DNA of 18,871 bases from an uncultured Clostridiaceae bacterium (GTDB lineage Bacteria > Bacillota > Clostridia > Lachnospirales > Lachnospiraceae), in contig CABSIM010000046.1 of NCBI GenBank assembly GCA_902477765.1, forward strand, positions 1 to 18,871. The letters are read 5' to 3'. The position numbers and the translations under genes were made by a program. This document shows, piece after piece, positions 1 through 6,583 of the stretch. Numbering within the stretch: position 1 is the first letter of the stretch; each line of letters begins with the position of its first letter. The notes under the pieces were generated by a model. That model was not told where the DNA came from. It searched no databases and was given only the letters and a program-made list of their open reading frames with translations.

Positions 1-343
1 CCATAACACCATCGGTAGCAGCTACAACCAGGATAGCACCATCCATCTGTGCAGCACCAGTGATCATGTTCTTTACATAGTCAGCATGGCCGGGGCAGTC
101 AACGTGTGCATAGTGTCTCTTCTCTGTCTCATACTCAACGTGTGCAGTAGAGATTGTAATTCCACGCTCTCTCTCTTCCGGAGCCTTATCAATATTTTCA
201 AAATCAGTAGCAGTGTTACCAGCAACTCTTTCGGCAAGTACTTTGGTAATAGCTGCTGTTAAAGTTGTTTTACCATGGTCAACGTGTCCAATGGTACCAA
301 TGTTACAATGCGGTTTGGTTCTTTCAAACTTAGCTTTTGCCAT
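1..343 (-). CDS. tuf: Elongation factor Tu, N-terminal part (cut by window edge)
   Basis: EF-Tu is the cytoplasmic GTPase that delivers aminoacyl-tRNA to the ribosome. The first 114 residues of the roughly 395-residue family length are present and run off the left edge. GTPase motifs are clear: P-loop GHVDHGKT at 19-26, the RGITI switch segment from residue 60, and DCPGH at 82-86. The ATG start at 343 follows an AAGGAGG ribosome binding site at about 354-360. It is the last visible gene of rpsL-rpsG-fusA-tuf, 102 bp after the fusA stop. A sigma-A promoter in that gap suggests tuf is also transcribed on its own. Identification is very secure. Confidence 0.98.
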   Translation of the reverse strand, partial: MAKAKFERTKPHCNIGTIGHVDHGKTTLTAAITKVLAERVAGNTATDFENIDKAPEERERGITISTAHVEYETEKRHYAHVDCPGHADYVKNMITGAAQMDGAILVVAATDGVM

Positions 344-404
344 TTTATGACGTCCTCCTTAATTTGCGCCCATTGGGCTTTTCTATTTAACTAGGCTGAA
401 TAAT

Positions 405-433
405 ATTATATTCTATTGAAAAAAGTTTTTCAA
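405..433 (-). promoter_or_regulatory. Sigma-A promoter for tuf inside the str operon
   Basis: On the minus strand the -35 box TTGAAA (428-433) and a perfect -10 TATAAT (405-410) are separated by exactly 17 bp. The predicted start is near 398, giving a leader of about 55 nt that ends in the strong tuf ribosome binding site. The -35 lies 12 bp downstream of the fusA stop, so the promoter sits wholly in the fusA-tuf gap. The -35 and spacer include an inverted repeat (TTGAAAAA / TTTTTCAA). A small GCCC-AAT-GGGC hairpin occurs in the leader close to the ribosome binding site. Confidence 0.8.
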
Positions 434-445
434 GCCTATTCTTGC

Positions 446-2569
446 TTATTTAGCGCCTTTTCTTTCAGCAATGATCTTCTCCTGAACGCTCTTCGGAACC
501 TGTTCATATCTTTCAAAGAACATGGAATAGTTACCGCGTCCCTGGGTCTTGCTGCGCAGGTCTGTGGAGTAGCCGAACATCTCAGCCAGCGGTACATAGG
601 CTTTTACCATCTTGCCGCCGCCGATATCATCCATACCCTCGATCCGTCCGCGGCGGGAATTGATATCACCGATTACATCGCCCATGTATTCTTCCGGCAT
701 GGTAACTTCCACTTTCATGATCGGCTCAAGAAGAACGGCACCGGCCTTGGCCATAGCGTCCTTGAATGCCATGGATCCGGCAATATGGAATGCCATTTCG
801 GAAGAGTCGACTTCGTGGTAGGAACCGTCAAATACGTTGGCATGAACACCCAGTACCGGGAATCCGCCCAGAATACCTGCCTTGGCTGCCTCTTCGATAC
901 CTTCTCCGACTGCCGGGATATATTCCTTCGGAATTGCACCGCCGACAACGGAGGATTCGAACTTGAAGGTCTCCTCGCCGTTGGGATCCATCGGCTCGAA
1001 GTGTACCTTACAGTGACCATACTGACCGCGGCCGCCGGACTGTTTTGCATACTTGCTGTCCACATCCACTGCCTTGGTGAAGGTTTCCTTATAAGCAACC
1101 TGCGGAGCACCTACATTGGCCTCTACCTTGAATTCACGAAGCAGACGGTCAACGATGATCTCCAGATGCAGCTCGCCCATACCGGAAATGATGGTCTGTC
1201 CTGTTTCTGTATCTGTATGAACGCGGAATGTCGGGTCCTCTTCAGCCAGTTTGGCAAGAGCTTCACCCATCTTATCCTGTCCGGCTTTTGTCTTCGGCTC
1301 GATGGCGATATCAATAACCGGCTCCGGGAATTCCATGGACTCAAGGATAACCGGATGCTGCTCATCGCAGATGGTATCACCTGTGGTTGTGGTCTTGAAA
1401 CCAACAGCCGCAGCAATATCACCGGAATATACCTTGTCAAGTTCCTGTCTCTTGTTGGCATGCATCTGAAGGATACGTCCAACACGCTCTTTTTTGCCCT
1501 TTGTGGCATTCAGTACGTAGGAACCGGAGTTCATGGTACCGGAGTACACACGGAAGAATGCAAGCTTTCCAACAAACGGGTCTGTCATGATCTTGAATGC
1601 AAGAGCTGCAAACGGCTCTTCATCAGAAGAATGACGGACAATCTCGTTACCATCCATATCGACACCTTTAATAGCCGGGATATCAGTGGGAGCAGGCATA
1701 TATTCCAGAATTGCATCCAGAAGTTTCTGAACGCCTCTGTTCCTGTATGCAGAACCGCAGCATACAGGAATAGCCTGACATTCGCAGGTAGCCTTGCGGA
1801 GTACTCTCTTCATATCCTCCACTGACGGCTCCTCGCCCTCCAGATACTGCATCATCAAATCGTCATCCAGCTCGCAGATCTTCTCCACCAGCTCGCCGTG
1901 ATACAGCTCTGCGTCGTCTGCCATATTCTCCGGAATGTCCACGATGGAGATATTCTCTCCCTTATCGTCGTTATAGATATAAGCCTTCATCTCAAACAGA
2001 TCGATAAGGCCCTTAAATTCATCTTCCTTGCCGATGGGAATCTGCAGACAGATGGCATTTTTGCCGAGTCTGGTACGGATCTGCTCCACGGCTCCGTAAA
2101 AGTTTGCACCCATGATGTCCATCTTGTTGATGAAAGCCATTCTCGGTACATTGTAGGTATCTGCCTGACGCCATACATTTTCAGACTGGGGCTCAACACC
2201 GCCCTTTGCACAAAAAACGCCGACAGCGCCGTCCAAAACACGGAGGGAACGCTCTACCTCCACCGTGAAGTCAACGTGACCTGGGGTATCGATGATGTTG
2301 ATACGATGCTCCAGAGCCCCCGGCTTCGGCTTACAATTTTCCTGAAGCGTCCAGTGACAGGTGGTTGCAGCGGAAGTGATGGTAATACCTCTTTCCTGCT
2401 CCTGCTCCATCCAGTCCATGGTAGCTGTACCTTCATGAGTGTCACCAATTTTATAGTTTACACCAGTATAATACAGAATACGCTCAGTCAATGTGGTCTT
2501 ACCGGCATCGATATGAGCCATAATTCCGATATTTCTGGTTCTCTCCAATGGATATTCTCTTCCAGCCAA
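446..2569 (-). CDS. fusA: Elongation factor G
   Basis: EF-G is the cytoplasmic GTPase that drives ribosomal translocation and, with RRF, ribosome recycling. The 707-residue length is normal for the family. GTPase motifs are visible: P-loop AHIDAGKT at 18-25, RGITIT at 60-65, DTPGH at 94-98 and NKMD at 148-151, followed by the usual domains II to V. The start is a TTG codon at 2567-2569: no ATG is in frame there, and the residues following it (AGREYPLERTRNIGI) match the family N-terminus. An AAAGGAGG ribosome binding site overlaps the tail of rpsG, whose stop lies 15 bp upstream, so the two are probably translationally coupled. It is cotranscribed with rpsL and rpsG. Confidence 0.98.
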   Translation of the reverse strand: MAGREYPLERTRNIGIMAHIDAGKTTLTERILYYTGVNYKIGDTHEGTATMDWMEQEQERGITITSAATTCHWTLQENCKPKPGALEHRINIIDTPGHVDFTVEVERSLRVLDGAVGVFCAKGGVEPQSENVWRQADTYNVPRMAFINKMDIMGANFYGAVEQIRTRLGKNAICLQIPIGKEDEFKGLIDLFEMKAYIYNDDKGENISIVDIPENMADDAELYHGELVEKICELDDDLMMQYLEGEEPSVEDMKRVLRKATCECQAIPVCCGSAYRNRGVQKLLDAILEYMPAPTDIPAIKGVDMDGNEIVRHSSDEEPFAALAFKIMTDPFVGKLAFFRVYSGTMNSGSYVLNATKGKKERVGRILQMHANKRQELDKVYSGDIAAAVGFKTTTTGDTICDEQHPVILESMEFPEPVIDIAIEPKTKAGQDKMGEALAKLAEEDPTFRVHTDTETGQTIISGMGELHLEIIVDRLLREFKVEANVGAPQVAYKETFTKAVDVDSKYAKQSGGRGQYGHCKVHFEPMDPNGEETFKFESSVVGGAIPKEYIPAVGEGIEEAAKAGILGGFPVLGVHANVFDGSYHEVDSSEMAFHIAGSMAFKDAMAKAGAVLLEPIMKVEVTMPEEYMGDVIGDINSRRGRIEGMDDIGGGKMVKAYVPLAEMFGYSTDLRSKTQGRGNYSMFFERYEQVPKSVQEKIIAERKGAK

Positions 2570-2584
2570 GGAATTTTCCTCCTT

Positions 2585-3055
2585 TTAGAATCTGTAGTGA
2601 GCAAATGCCTTGTTGGCCTCAGCCATCTTATGCATTTCCTCTTTCTTCTTTACAGCTGCGCCAGTGTTGTTGGCAGCATCCATAATCTCGTTTGCAAGTC
2701 TGTCCACCTGGGTCTTCTCTGCTCTCTTTCTGGAATACAGAGTCAGCCAGCGCAGAGCCAGAGCCTGCCTTCTTTCCGGCTTCACCTCGATCGGCACCTG
2801 ATATGTGGCACCACCGATACGTTTTGCCTTAACTTCCAGAACAGGCATGATGTTGTTCATGGCCTCTTCAAATACTTCAACGGCATCCTTGCCGGTCTTT
2901 TCAGCCACCTGGCCGAATGCACCGTAAACGATCTTCTGTGCAACGCCTCTCTTGCCGTCCAGCATGATGTTGTTGATCAGCTTTGTAACAACCTTGTTGT
3001 TGTACAGAGGATCTGCTAATACGTCTCTTTTCTGGATATGTCCTTTACGTGGCAC
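2585..3055 (-). CDS. rpsG: 30S ribosomal protein S7
   Basis: S7 is a primary 16S rRNA binding protein that organises the 30S head. The 156 residues starting PRKGHIQKRDV match the full family length. I place the start at a GTG codon (3053-3055), because the family begins directly before PRKG and an AAGGAGGG ribosome binding site (about 3063-3070) lies 7 bp upstream. An ATG seven codons further upstream would lie before that site and add residues not seen in S7. A 241-bp spacer with several stem-loops separates it from rpsL. In E. coli, S7 represses its own operon by binding the rpsL-rpsG spacer; whether that applies here is inference. Confidence 0.98.
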   Translation of the reverse strand: MPRKGHIQKRDVLADPLYNNKVVTKLINNIMLDGKRGVAQKIVYGAFGQVAEKTGKDAVEVFEEAMNNIMPVLEVKAKRIGGATYQVPIEVKPERRQALALRWLTLYSRKRAEKTQVDRLANEIMDAANNTGAAVKKKEEMHKMAEANKAFAHYRF

Positions 3056-3296
3056 GTTACTTCCCTCCTTAATCATAAATCGATCAATTCATCGGTACTC
3101 ACATGTTTCCATAAAATGTGTTCGCGCTCGGTATTTATCTATTTCCTGCAACCTACAGGTTCAATATCACCGGCACTAACTTCACTTTACTGCTGTTAGT
3201 GATTCCTAGATTGTTCTGCGCTGTACGGTCCGCCCGACGGGACGGAACTCCCGGACATCGCCTTGCTGCATCTGGGCAGCAGTAATTGTTCTGCAA
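3056..3296 (-). promoter_or_regulatory. Structured rpsL-rpsG spacer with four stem-loops
   Basis: This 241-bp spacer is long for neighbouring ribosomal genes. In mRNA order it can form: an 8-bp stem AGTAATTG/CAATTACT with a 5-nt loop that includes the rpsL stop codon (3281-3301); a 6-bp stem TGCTGC/GCAGCA (3264-3281); a 7-bp stem UCCGUCC/GGGCGGA with a 4-nt loop (3229-3246); and a 7-bp stem CACTAAC/GTTAGTG with a 14-nt loop (3174-3201). The third stem is continuous only on the transcribed strand, where one pair is a U-G wobble; on the other strand that pair is a C-A mismatch. No U-tract follows any stem, and no reading frame that looks coding is present. Confidence 0.5.
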
Positions 3297-3716
3297 TTAC
3301 TTCTTATCTTTCGGTCTCTTGGCACCGTATTTGGAGCGGGCCTGTTTTCTGTTGGCTACGCCTGCGGTATCCAGTGTACCTCTGATGATGTGATATCTGG
3401 TACCCGGAAGGTCCTTGACACGGCCGCCGCGGATCAGAACAACAGAGTGTTCCTGAAGGTTGTGGCCCTCGCCCGGAATGTAGCTTGTTACTTCGATACC
3501 GTTGGAAAGACGTACTCTGGCAATCTTTCTAAGAGCGGAGTTAGGCTTCTTAGGAGTTGCGGTCTTGACAGCTGTACAAACGCCTCTCTTCTGCGGAGCG
3601 GATACGTTGATGGCTTTCTTCTGAAGAGAATTGTATCCTCTCTGAAGAGCCGGTGCTGTAGATTTCTTTGTGGTTGTCTGTCTGCCTTTTCTTACTAACT
3701 GGTTAAATGTAGGCAT
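3297..3716 (-). CDS. rpsL: 30S ribosomal protein S12
   Basis: S12 sits at the decoding centre of the 30S subunit. The 139-residue protein has the Gram-positive form with an N-terminal insertion relative to E. coli. The decoding loops are intact: TPKKPNSALRK around 54-64 and RVKDLPG around 99-105. Lys56 and Lys101 correspond to E. coli Lys43 and Lys88, where changes give streptomycin resistance, so both positions carry the sensitive residue. The start is the ATG at 3714-3716, giving MPTFNQLVRKGRQT; an ATG three codons upstream falls against the AGGAGGTGA ribosome binding site and is unlikely. It is the first gene of the str operon, behind a consensus promoter. Confidence 0.98.
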   Translation of the reverse strand: MPTFNQLVRKGRQTTTKKSTAPALQRGYNSLQKKAINVSAPQKRGVCTAVKTATPKKPNSALRKIARVRLSNGIEVTSYIPGEGHNLQEHSVVLIRGGRVKDLPGTRYHIIRGTLDTAGVANRKQARSKYGAKRPKDKK

Positions 3717-3769
3717 CCTGTTCACCTCCTGTGATATTGACTGTGGTTGCTGCTTGTCAGCTTATTTTT

Positions 3770-3803
3770 GTGCATAAAAACAGGGCGTTTCCATGCACGC
3801 CCC
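3770..3803 (-). promoter_or_regulatory. 5'-end hairpin or attenuator-like element of the rpsL mRNA
   Basis: Immediately after the predicted transcription start the mRNA can form a GGGCGT/ACGCCC stem with an 8-nt loop (3783-3802), followed by TG and five U residues (3776-3780), which resembles an intrinsic terminator. GTGCAT within stem and loop (3793-3798) is also the exact complement of ATGCAC just past the U-tract (3770-3775). The second pairing could replace the first stem or join it as a pseudoknot. Whether it terminates, stabilises the mRNA end, or does neither cannot be told from sequence. Confidence 0.5.
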
Positions 3804-3806
3804 ATT

Positions 3807-3835
3807 ATTATATACAGTCTTTTCCCGCCTGTCAA
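3807..3835 (-). promoter_or_regulatory. Consensus sigma-A promoter of the str operon
   Basis: A perfect TTGACA (3830-3835) and a perfect TATAAT (3807-3812) are separated by 17 bp on the minus strand. The predicted start is at about 3800-3803 in a run of G, roughly 85 nt before the rpsL start codon. This is the strongest promoter in the window and shows that rpsL-rpsG-fusA can be expressed independently of rpoBC and of the accessory genes upstream. Confidence 0.9.
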
Positions 3836-3922
3836 GGATAAACCTCAAAAAATCTCTGCTTTTCCCCTGAAAAAAGGCCGTTTTTATGCCATGATACGCG
3901 CGGGAGCGTTGTCTCGCTGCAA

Positions 3923-4327
3923 TCAGCGGTCAAGACAGAACATATCCACCGTGGCATCTGCCAGAAGCCGTCCGTTTTCATCTTCCACCGGCACATGAAT
4001 AATCACGACTTTTCTGCCCCGCTTTACCAGAATTCCTTTTGCCGTAATGGTTCCTTCCGTGACATTTCCTATAAAATTAATATGGGCGCTCTGAGTGGCA
4101 TAGGTCCTTCCGTCCGCCCTGGCCGTAATCCCCGCCACACAGTCTGCCATGGAAAAAATCAGTCCTCCATGTACCGTTCCGTTGACATTCAGGGATTCCT
4201 GGCATACTTTCATTCTGACCTCACTGCACTCCGGCGAAATGGATACCACTTCAATATGATTGTACTTAAGGTAAGGATTGCTGTTGGTGTAGGTTTTGGG
4301 ATCCATGCTTGTTTTTCTGATTTCCAT
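3923..4327 (-). CDS. PaaI-like hotdog-fold acyl-CoA thioesterase
   Basis: This 134-residue protein has the PaaI/YdiI hotdog thioesterase signature: NGTVHGGLIFSMADCVAG at about 49-66, with the HGG turn at 53-55 and the conserved Asp at 62. Such enzymes hydrolyse acyl-CoA or aryl-CoA thioesters in the cytoplasm, acting as dimers or tetramers; the substrate here is unknown. The ATG at 4327 is chosen because a GGAGG site lies 6 bp upstream; the longer open frame beyond it runs into the upstream gene. It follows the C_GCAxxG_C_C gene by 58 bp and ends upstream of the str promoter. No clear terminator is visible between it and that promoter. Confidence 0.85.
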   Translation of the reverse strand: MEIRKTSMDPKTYTNSNPYLKYNHIEVVSISPECSEVRMKVCQESLNVNGTVHGGLIFSMADCVAGITARADGRTYATQSAHINFIGNVTEGTITAKGILVKRGRKVVIIHVPVEDENGRLLADATVDMFCLDR

Positions 4328-4385
4328 TCTCTGCCTCCGTTCTGTTTTCTGTTCTGTCTCCGCTTCCCGAAGATTCCGGTATTTA

Positions 4386-4829
4386 TTATTCTGTCTTTCC
4401 TGGCTCTGTATCCTGGCATATTTCATCGTTATACAGAATGGCTTCCGTGATCCGGATCGCATCCTCGATGCACCCGTCGCAGGACCGAAGCACATTTCCC
4501 GTACCTGCTCCCTTCAGTTCATGGCATACCGTGGATCCGTTCATATTCTCAAACTGTTTTCTGATCTCCCCTGCCAGTTTATAGGTGGATGCCTTGGTCA
4601 CCGGCTGCTGGGGGCCCAGACTGTTTTTCAGCCCTGCCGCCATGATGGCTCCGGAAACAGCTCCGCAGGTGCTTCCTGCGTCTCCCATTCCTGCGCCGAA
4701 TCCTTCGGAGAGCCGGAAGGCAAGCGCCGGTTCCAGCCCCAGCTCCTCGCAGAATGCTCCGATCACTGCCTGTGAACAATTATACCCCTTTTTTCTGTAC
4801 TCCATAGCACGTCTGACTCTTTCACTCAT
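4386..4829 (-). CDS. C_GCAxxG_C_C family protein (putative redox protein)
   Basis: This 147-residue protein resembles the C_GCAxxG_C_C family of small cysteine-rich proteins, often described as putative redox-active or metal-binding, with no settled function. Visible features are YNCSQAV with Cys18, a glycine-rich FGAGMGDAGSTCGAVSGA segment at 44-61 with Cys55, Cys102 in VCHEL, and a CDGC pair at 117-120. Two ATGs lie at the start; the second (4829) has better spacing (8 bp) from the AGGAG site, while the first is only 2 bp from it. It begins 19 bp after the stop of a broken AraC-type gene, which may once have regulated or accompanied it. Confidence 0.8.
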   Translation of the reverse strand: MSERVRRAMEYRKKGYNCSQAVIGAFCEELGLEPALAFRLSEGFGAGMGDAGSTCGAVSGAIMAAGLKNSLGPQQPVTKASTYKLAGEIRKQFENMNGSTVCHELKGAGTGNVLRSCDGCIEDAIRITEAILYNDEICQDTEPGKTE

Positions 4830-4848
4830 TTTCATAACTCCTGTTTCT

Positions 4849-5236
4849 TTAAATTTTGGTGGAAGACATCACCGCTTCCTGTTCCTGTCTGCTGCTGTTC
4901 TTAAAATCAAACGGATTGATTCCATACTCCTTTTTGAATACCGTGGAAAAATAACTCATATTGGAGTATCCCACGGCAATGGAAACCTCATACACTTTCA
5001 TATTGGTGTCCTTCAGAAGGGTCAGGGCTGAACCCTGCTCTGGAAGCCACTGCCGGCAGTGTCAGGCCGTTCTGGTAATTCTCCTTCACATATTCTACCG
5101 CTCTTTGCACCGCAGGGGAATACCTTTCTTTCCTGTTTTCATTCACTTCCTCAATCTGACGGATACTCTGAAAAGGCGCCTGATACTGCTCCGACAGAAA
5201 AAACGGTTTTTTTCTTAAAAATCCGTATTCCCCCAT
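4849..5236 (-). pseudogene. Broken AraC-family transcription regulator
   Basis: The first frame (4988-5236) encodes a short leader and then the start of an AraC DNA-binding domain, YSPAVQRAVEYVKENYQ followed by LTLPAVASRAGF. The rest of the domain continues in another frame: ALTLLKDTNMKVYEVSIAV, GYSNMSYFSTVFKKEYGINP, ending at the stop at 4849-4851. Between GF and ALTLL about 25 residues normally found in the first helix-turn-helix are missing, so the break near 5026-5030 is a deletion of roughly 80 bp that also shifts frame. No sensor domain is present upstream either. The product would lack a complete DNA-binding domain. The second half is well preserved, which suggests recent decay. Confidence 0.8.
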
Positions 5237-5345
5237 ATGTATTCCTGCCTTTCCTTTTTTCTGTCAACAGCATACTTCATCTGTTTTTTCAAGTCTATTC
5301 AATATTCCTTGATATCTCTCGTTTTACCGTTTTCTTGCATAGGCG

Positions 5346-5404
5346 GATGTCCCCGTCCTCCGGACATCACAACAGGGCCGGGTGCCTTCCGGCACCCGGT
5401 CCTG
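5346..5404 (-). terminator. Two tandem stem-loops after the glycosyltransferase gene
   Basis: Just past the glycosyltransferase stop the transcript can form CCGGGTGCC/GGCACCCGG with a GGAA loop (5378-5399), extended by CAGG/CCTG across one mismatch to 5373-5404. A second stem GATGTCC/GGACATC follows (5346-5368). Neither is followed by a U-tract, so these are atypical terminators or mRNA 3'-end stabilisers. The rest of the gap up to the AraC remnant (5237-5345) shows nothing I can name. Confidence 0.55.
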
Positions 5405-5418
5405 TCTTTCCCGCCAGC

Positions 5419-6507
5419 TTAGTTCTGCTCATCCGTCATTTTTTCCAGGATCTCCACATTTCCCTTCAGCCTTCCATTGTCCGGTTCCAGCATATATGCT
5501 CTCCGCGCACTGTCCAGTGCCTCTTTCAGGCGGCCTGTATGGAAAAATGCCATGGTTCGGAGGTCATAAGGCAGACTGCCCCATGCCGCCGCCTCACAGA
5601 TATAGGTCTTGGGCCGTTCCGATATTTTCAGGGCGCATCCGGAAAAATACAGGACACCGTCCCATTCCCCGGCATCATAAAGCAGCCCCGCCAGTTCCAC
5701 ATAGGCTTCCCTGAGGTGAGGCGCTTCCGCAATGGCTTTCAGATACCAGTCCCTGGCCTTTTCCGTCTTTCCCTTCATCTTCCACGATCTGGCAATGTAA
5801 CGCATGGACGCCGCCCGTTCATCTGCCCAGACGGCAGACGGCATGGACAGATGATGCTCCAGAACGCGGATACAGTCATCCCACCGTTCTCTGAACATGT
5901 ATTCCCTTCCCAGGTAATGGGTATTCCGGTCATCTTCCGGAGCCTCTTTGACGGAAAGCTCCAGAAGCGGCAGGTACTGTGCTCTGGATTTTTCCGGATC
6001 CGGATGATGATCCAGCTGTACCCCCTCTGCATATACCCTGTGCTCCGTCTCACCCGGCACACACCATTCCAGGACTTCATGGACCGGATGGACCCACCGG
6101 TATCCGTGTCTGGAATGAATCTGCTCGATCCAGAATACAGACCCTTCAGACCCGTCCGGCCGGAAACTCCAGGTGTAGCGGTAGGATGCCCGGGTCGTTC
6201 CCGGCTTCCAGGCTGCCTCCAGCTTCTTTCTCCAGCCCGGCTGCAGCACCTCATCCAGATCTGTGCACACACAGATATCCGCATCTTCCGGCACCAGTTC
6301 CAGGGAACGGTTTCTTGCCCTGTCAAATCTCCAGGGCGTAATACTTTCTTCTTCCACCAGCGCCCCTCTGCGCCGCAGTTTTTCCACGGTATCGTCTGTG
6401 GAGCCTGTATCCAGAACAACCACCTGATCCGCTTCCGCCATGGAATCCATCCATCTGTCCGCAAAAGAAGATTCATTTCTGCAGATGGCATATACAACAA
6501 CTTTCAT
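5419..6507 (-). CDS. Family 2 glycosyltransferase with TPR-like C-terminus
   Basis: This 362-residue protein begins with a GT-A fold typical of family 2 glycosyltransferases: KVVVYAICRNESSF at the N-terminus, the nucleotide-binding turn DTGSTDDT at 33-40, FDRARNRSLE at 61-70, and a metal-binding DLD motif at 83-85. After about residue 200 come helical, TPR-like repeats (for example KARDWYLKAIAEAP and ALDSARRAYMLEP), common in enzymes that act on protein substrates. There is no membrane segment, so it should act in the cytoplasm. The ATG at 6507 has a GGGGG-rich site upstream. It follows the collagen-like gene by 76 bp, with a hairpin between, and is probably in the same transcription unit; O-glycosylation of that protein is the natural inference. 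Confidence 0.88.
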   Translation of the reverse strand: MKVVVYAICRNESSFADRWMDSMAEADQVVVLDTGSTDDTVEKLRRRGALVEEESITPWRFDRARNRSLELVPEDADICVCTDLDEVLQPGWRKKLEAAWKPGTTRASYRYTWSFRPDGSEGSVFWIEQIHSRHGYRWVHPVHEVLEWCVPGETEHRVYAEGVQLDHHPDPEKSRAQYLPLLELSVKEAPEDDRNTHYLGREYMFRERWDDCIRVLEHHLSMPSAVWADERAASMRYIARSWKMKGKTEKARDWYLKAIAEAPHLREAYVELAGLLYDAGEWDGVLYFSGCALKISERPKTYICEAAAWGSLPYDLRTMAFFHTGRLKEALDSARRAYMLEPDNGRLKGNVEILEKMTDEQN

Positions 6508-6542
6508 GATTTTTCCCTTTTCCCCCTTGCTTTCACGGCAGA

Positions 6543-6564
6543 GGGGCGGCTGAAAAGCCGCCCC
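6543..6564 (-). terminator. Strong hairpin between collagen-like gene and glycosyltransferase
   Basis: A perfect 9-bp GC-rich stem GGGGCGGCT/AGCCGCCCC with a 4-nt loop lies 19 bp past the collagen-like stop. A small ACCTG/CAGGT stem precedes it. No U-tract follows (the next bases are TCTGCC), so it could be a partial terminator or a processing or stability element that sets unequal expression of the two genes. Confidence 0.5.
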
Positions 6565-6583
6565 ATACCTGACTTCTGACAGG

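Noticed and set aside
416..3019. Long open frames on the plus strand opposite fusA and rpsG (469 and 373 codons)
   Set aside because: They mirror highly conserved genes, have no ribosome binding site of note and no recognisable motifs; they arise from the codon bias of the opposite strand.
3836..3922. Possible terminator between the thioesterase gene and the str promoter
   Set aside because: Several T-runs occur, but only 3-5 bp A/T-rich or short stems precede them; none is convincing.
5059..6579. A 506-codon plus-strand open frame opposite the glycosyltransferase gene
   Set aside because: The minus strand encodes a clear family 2 glycosyltransferase with intact motifs; the opposite product is Pro/His/Arg-rich without domain features.
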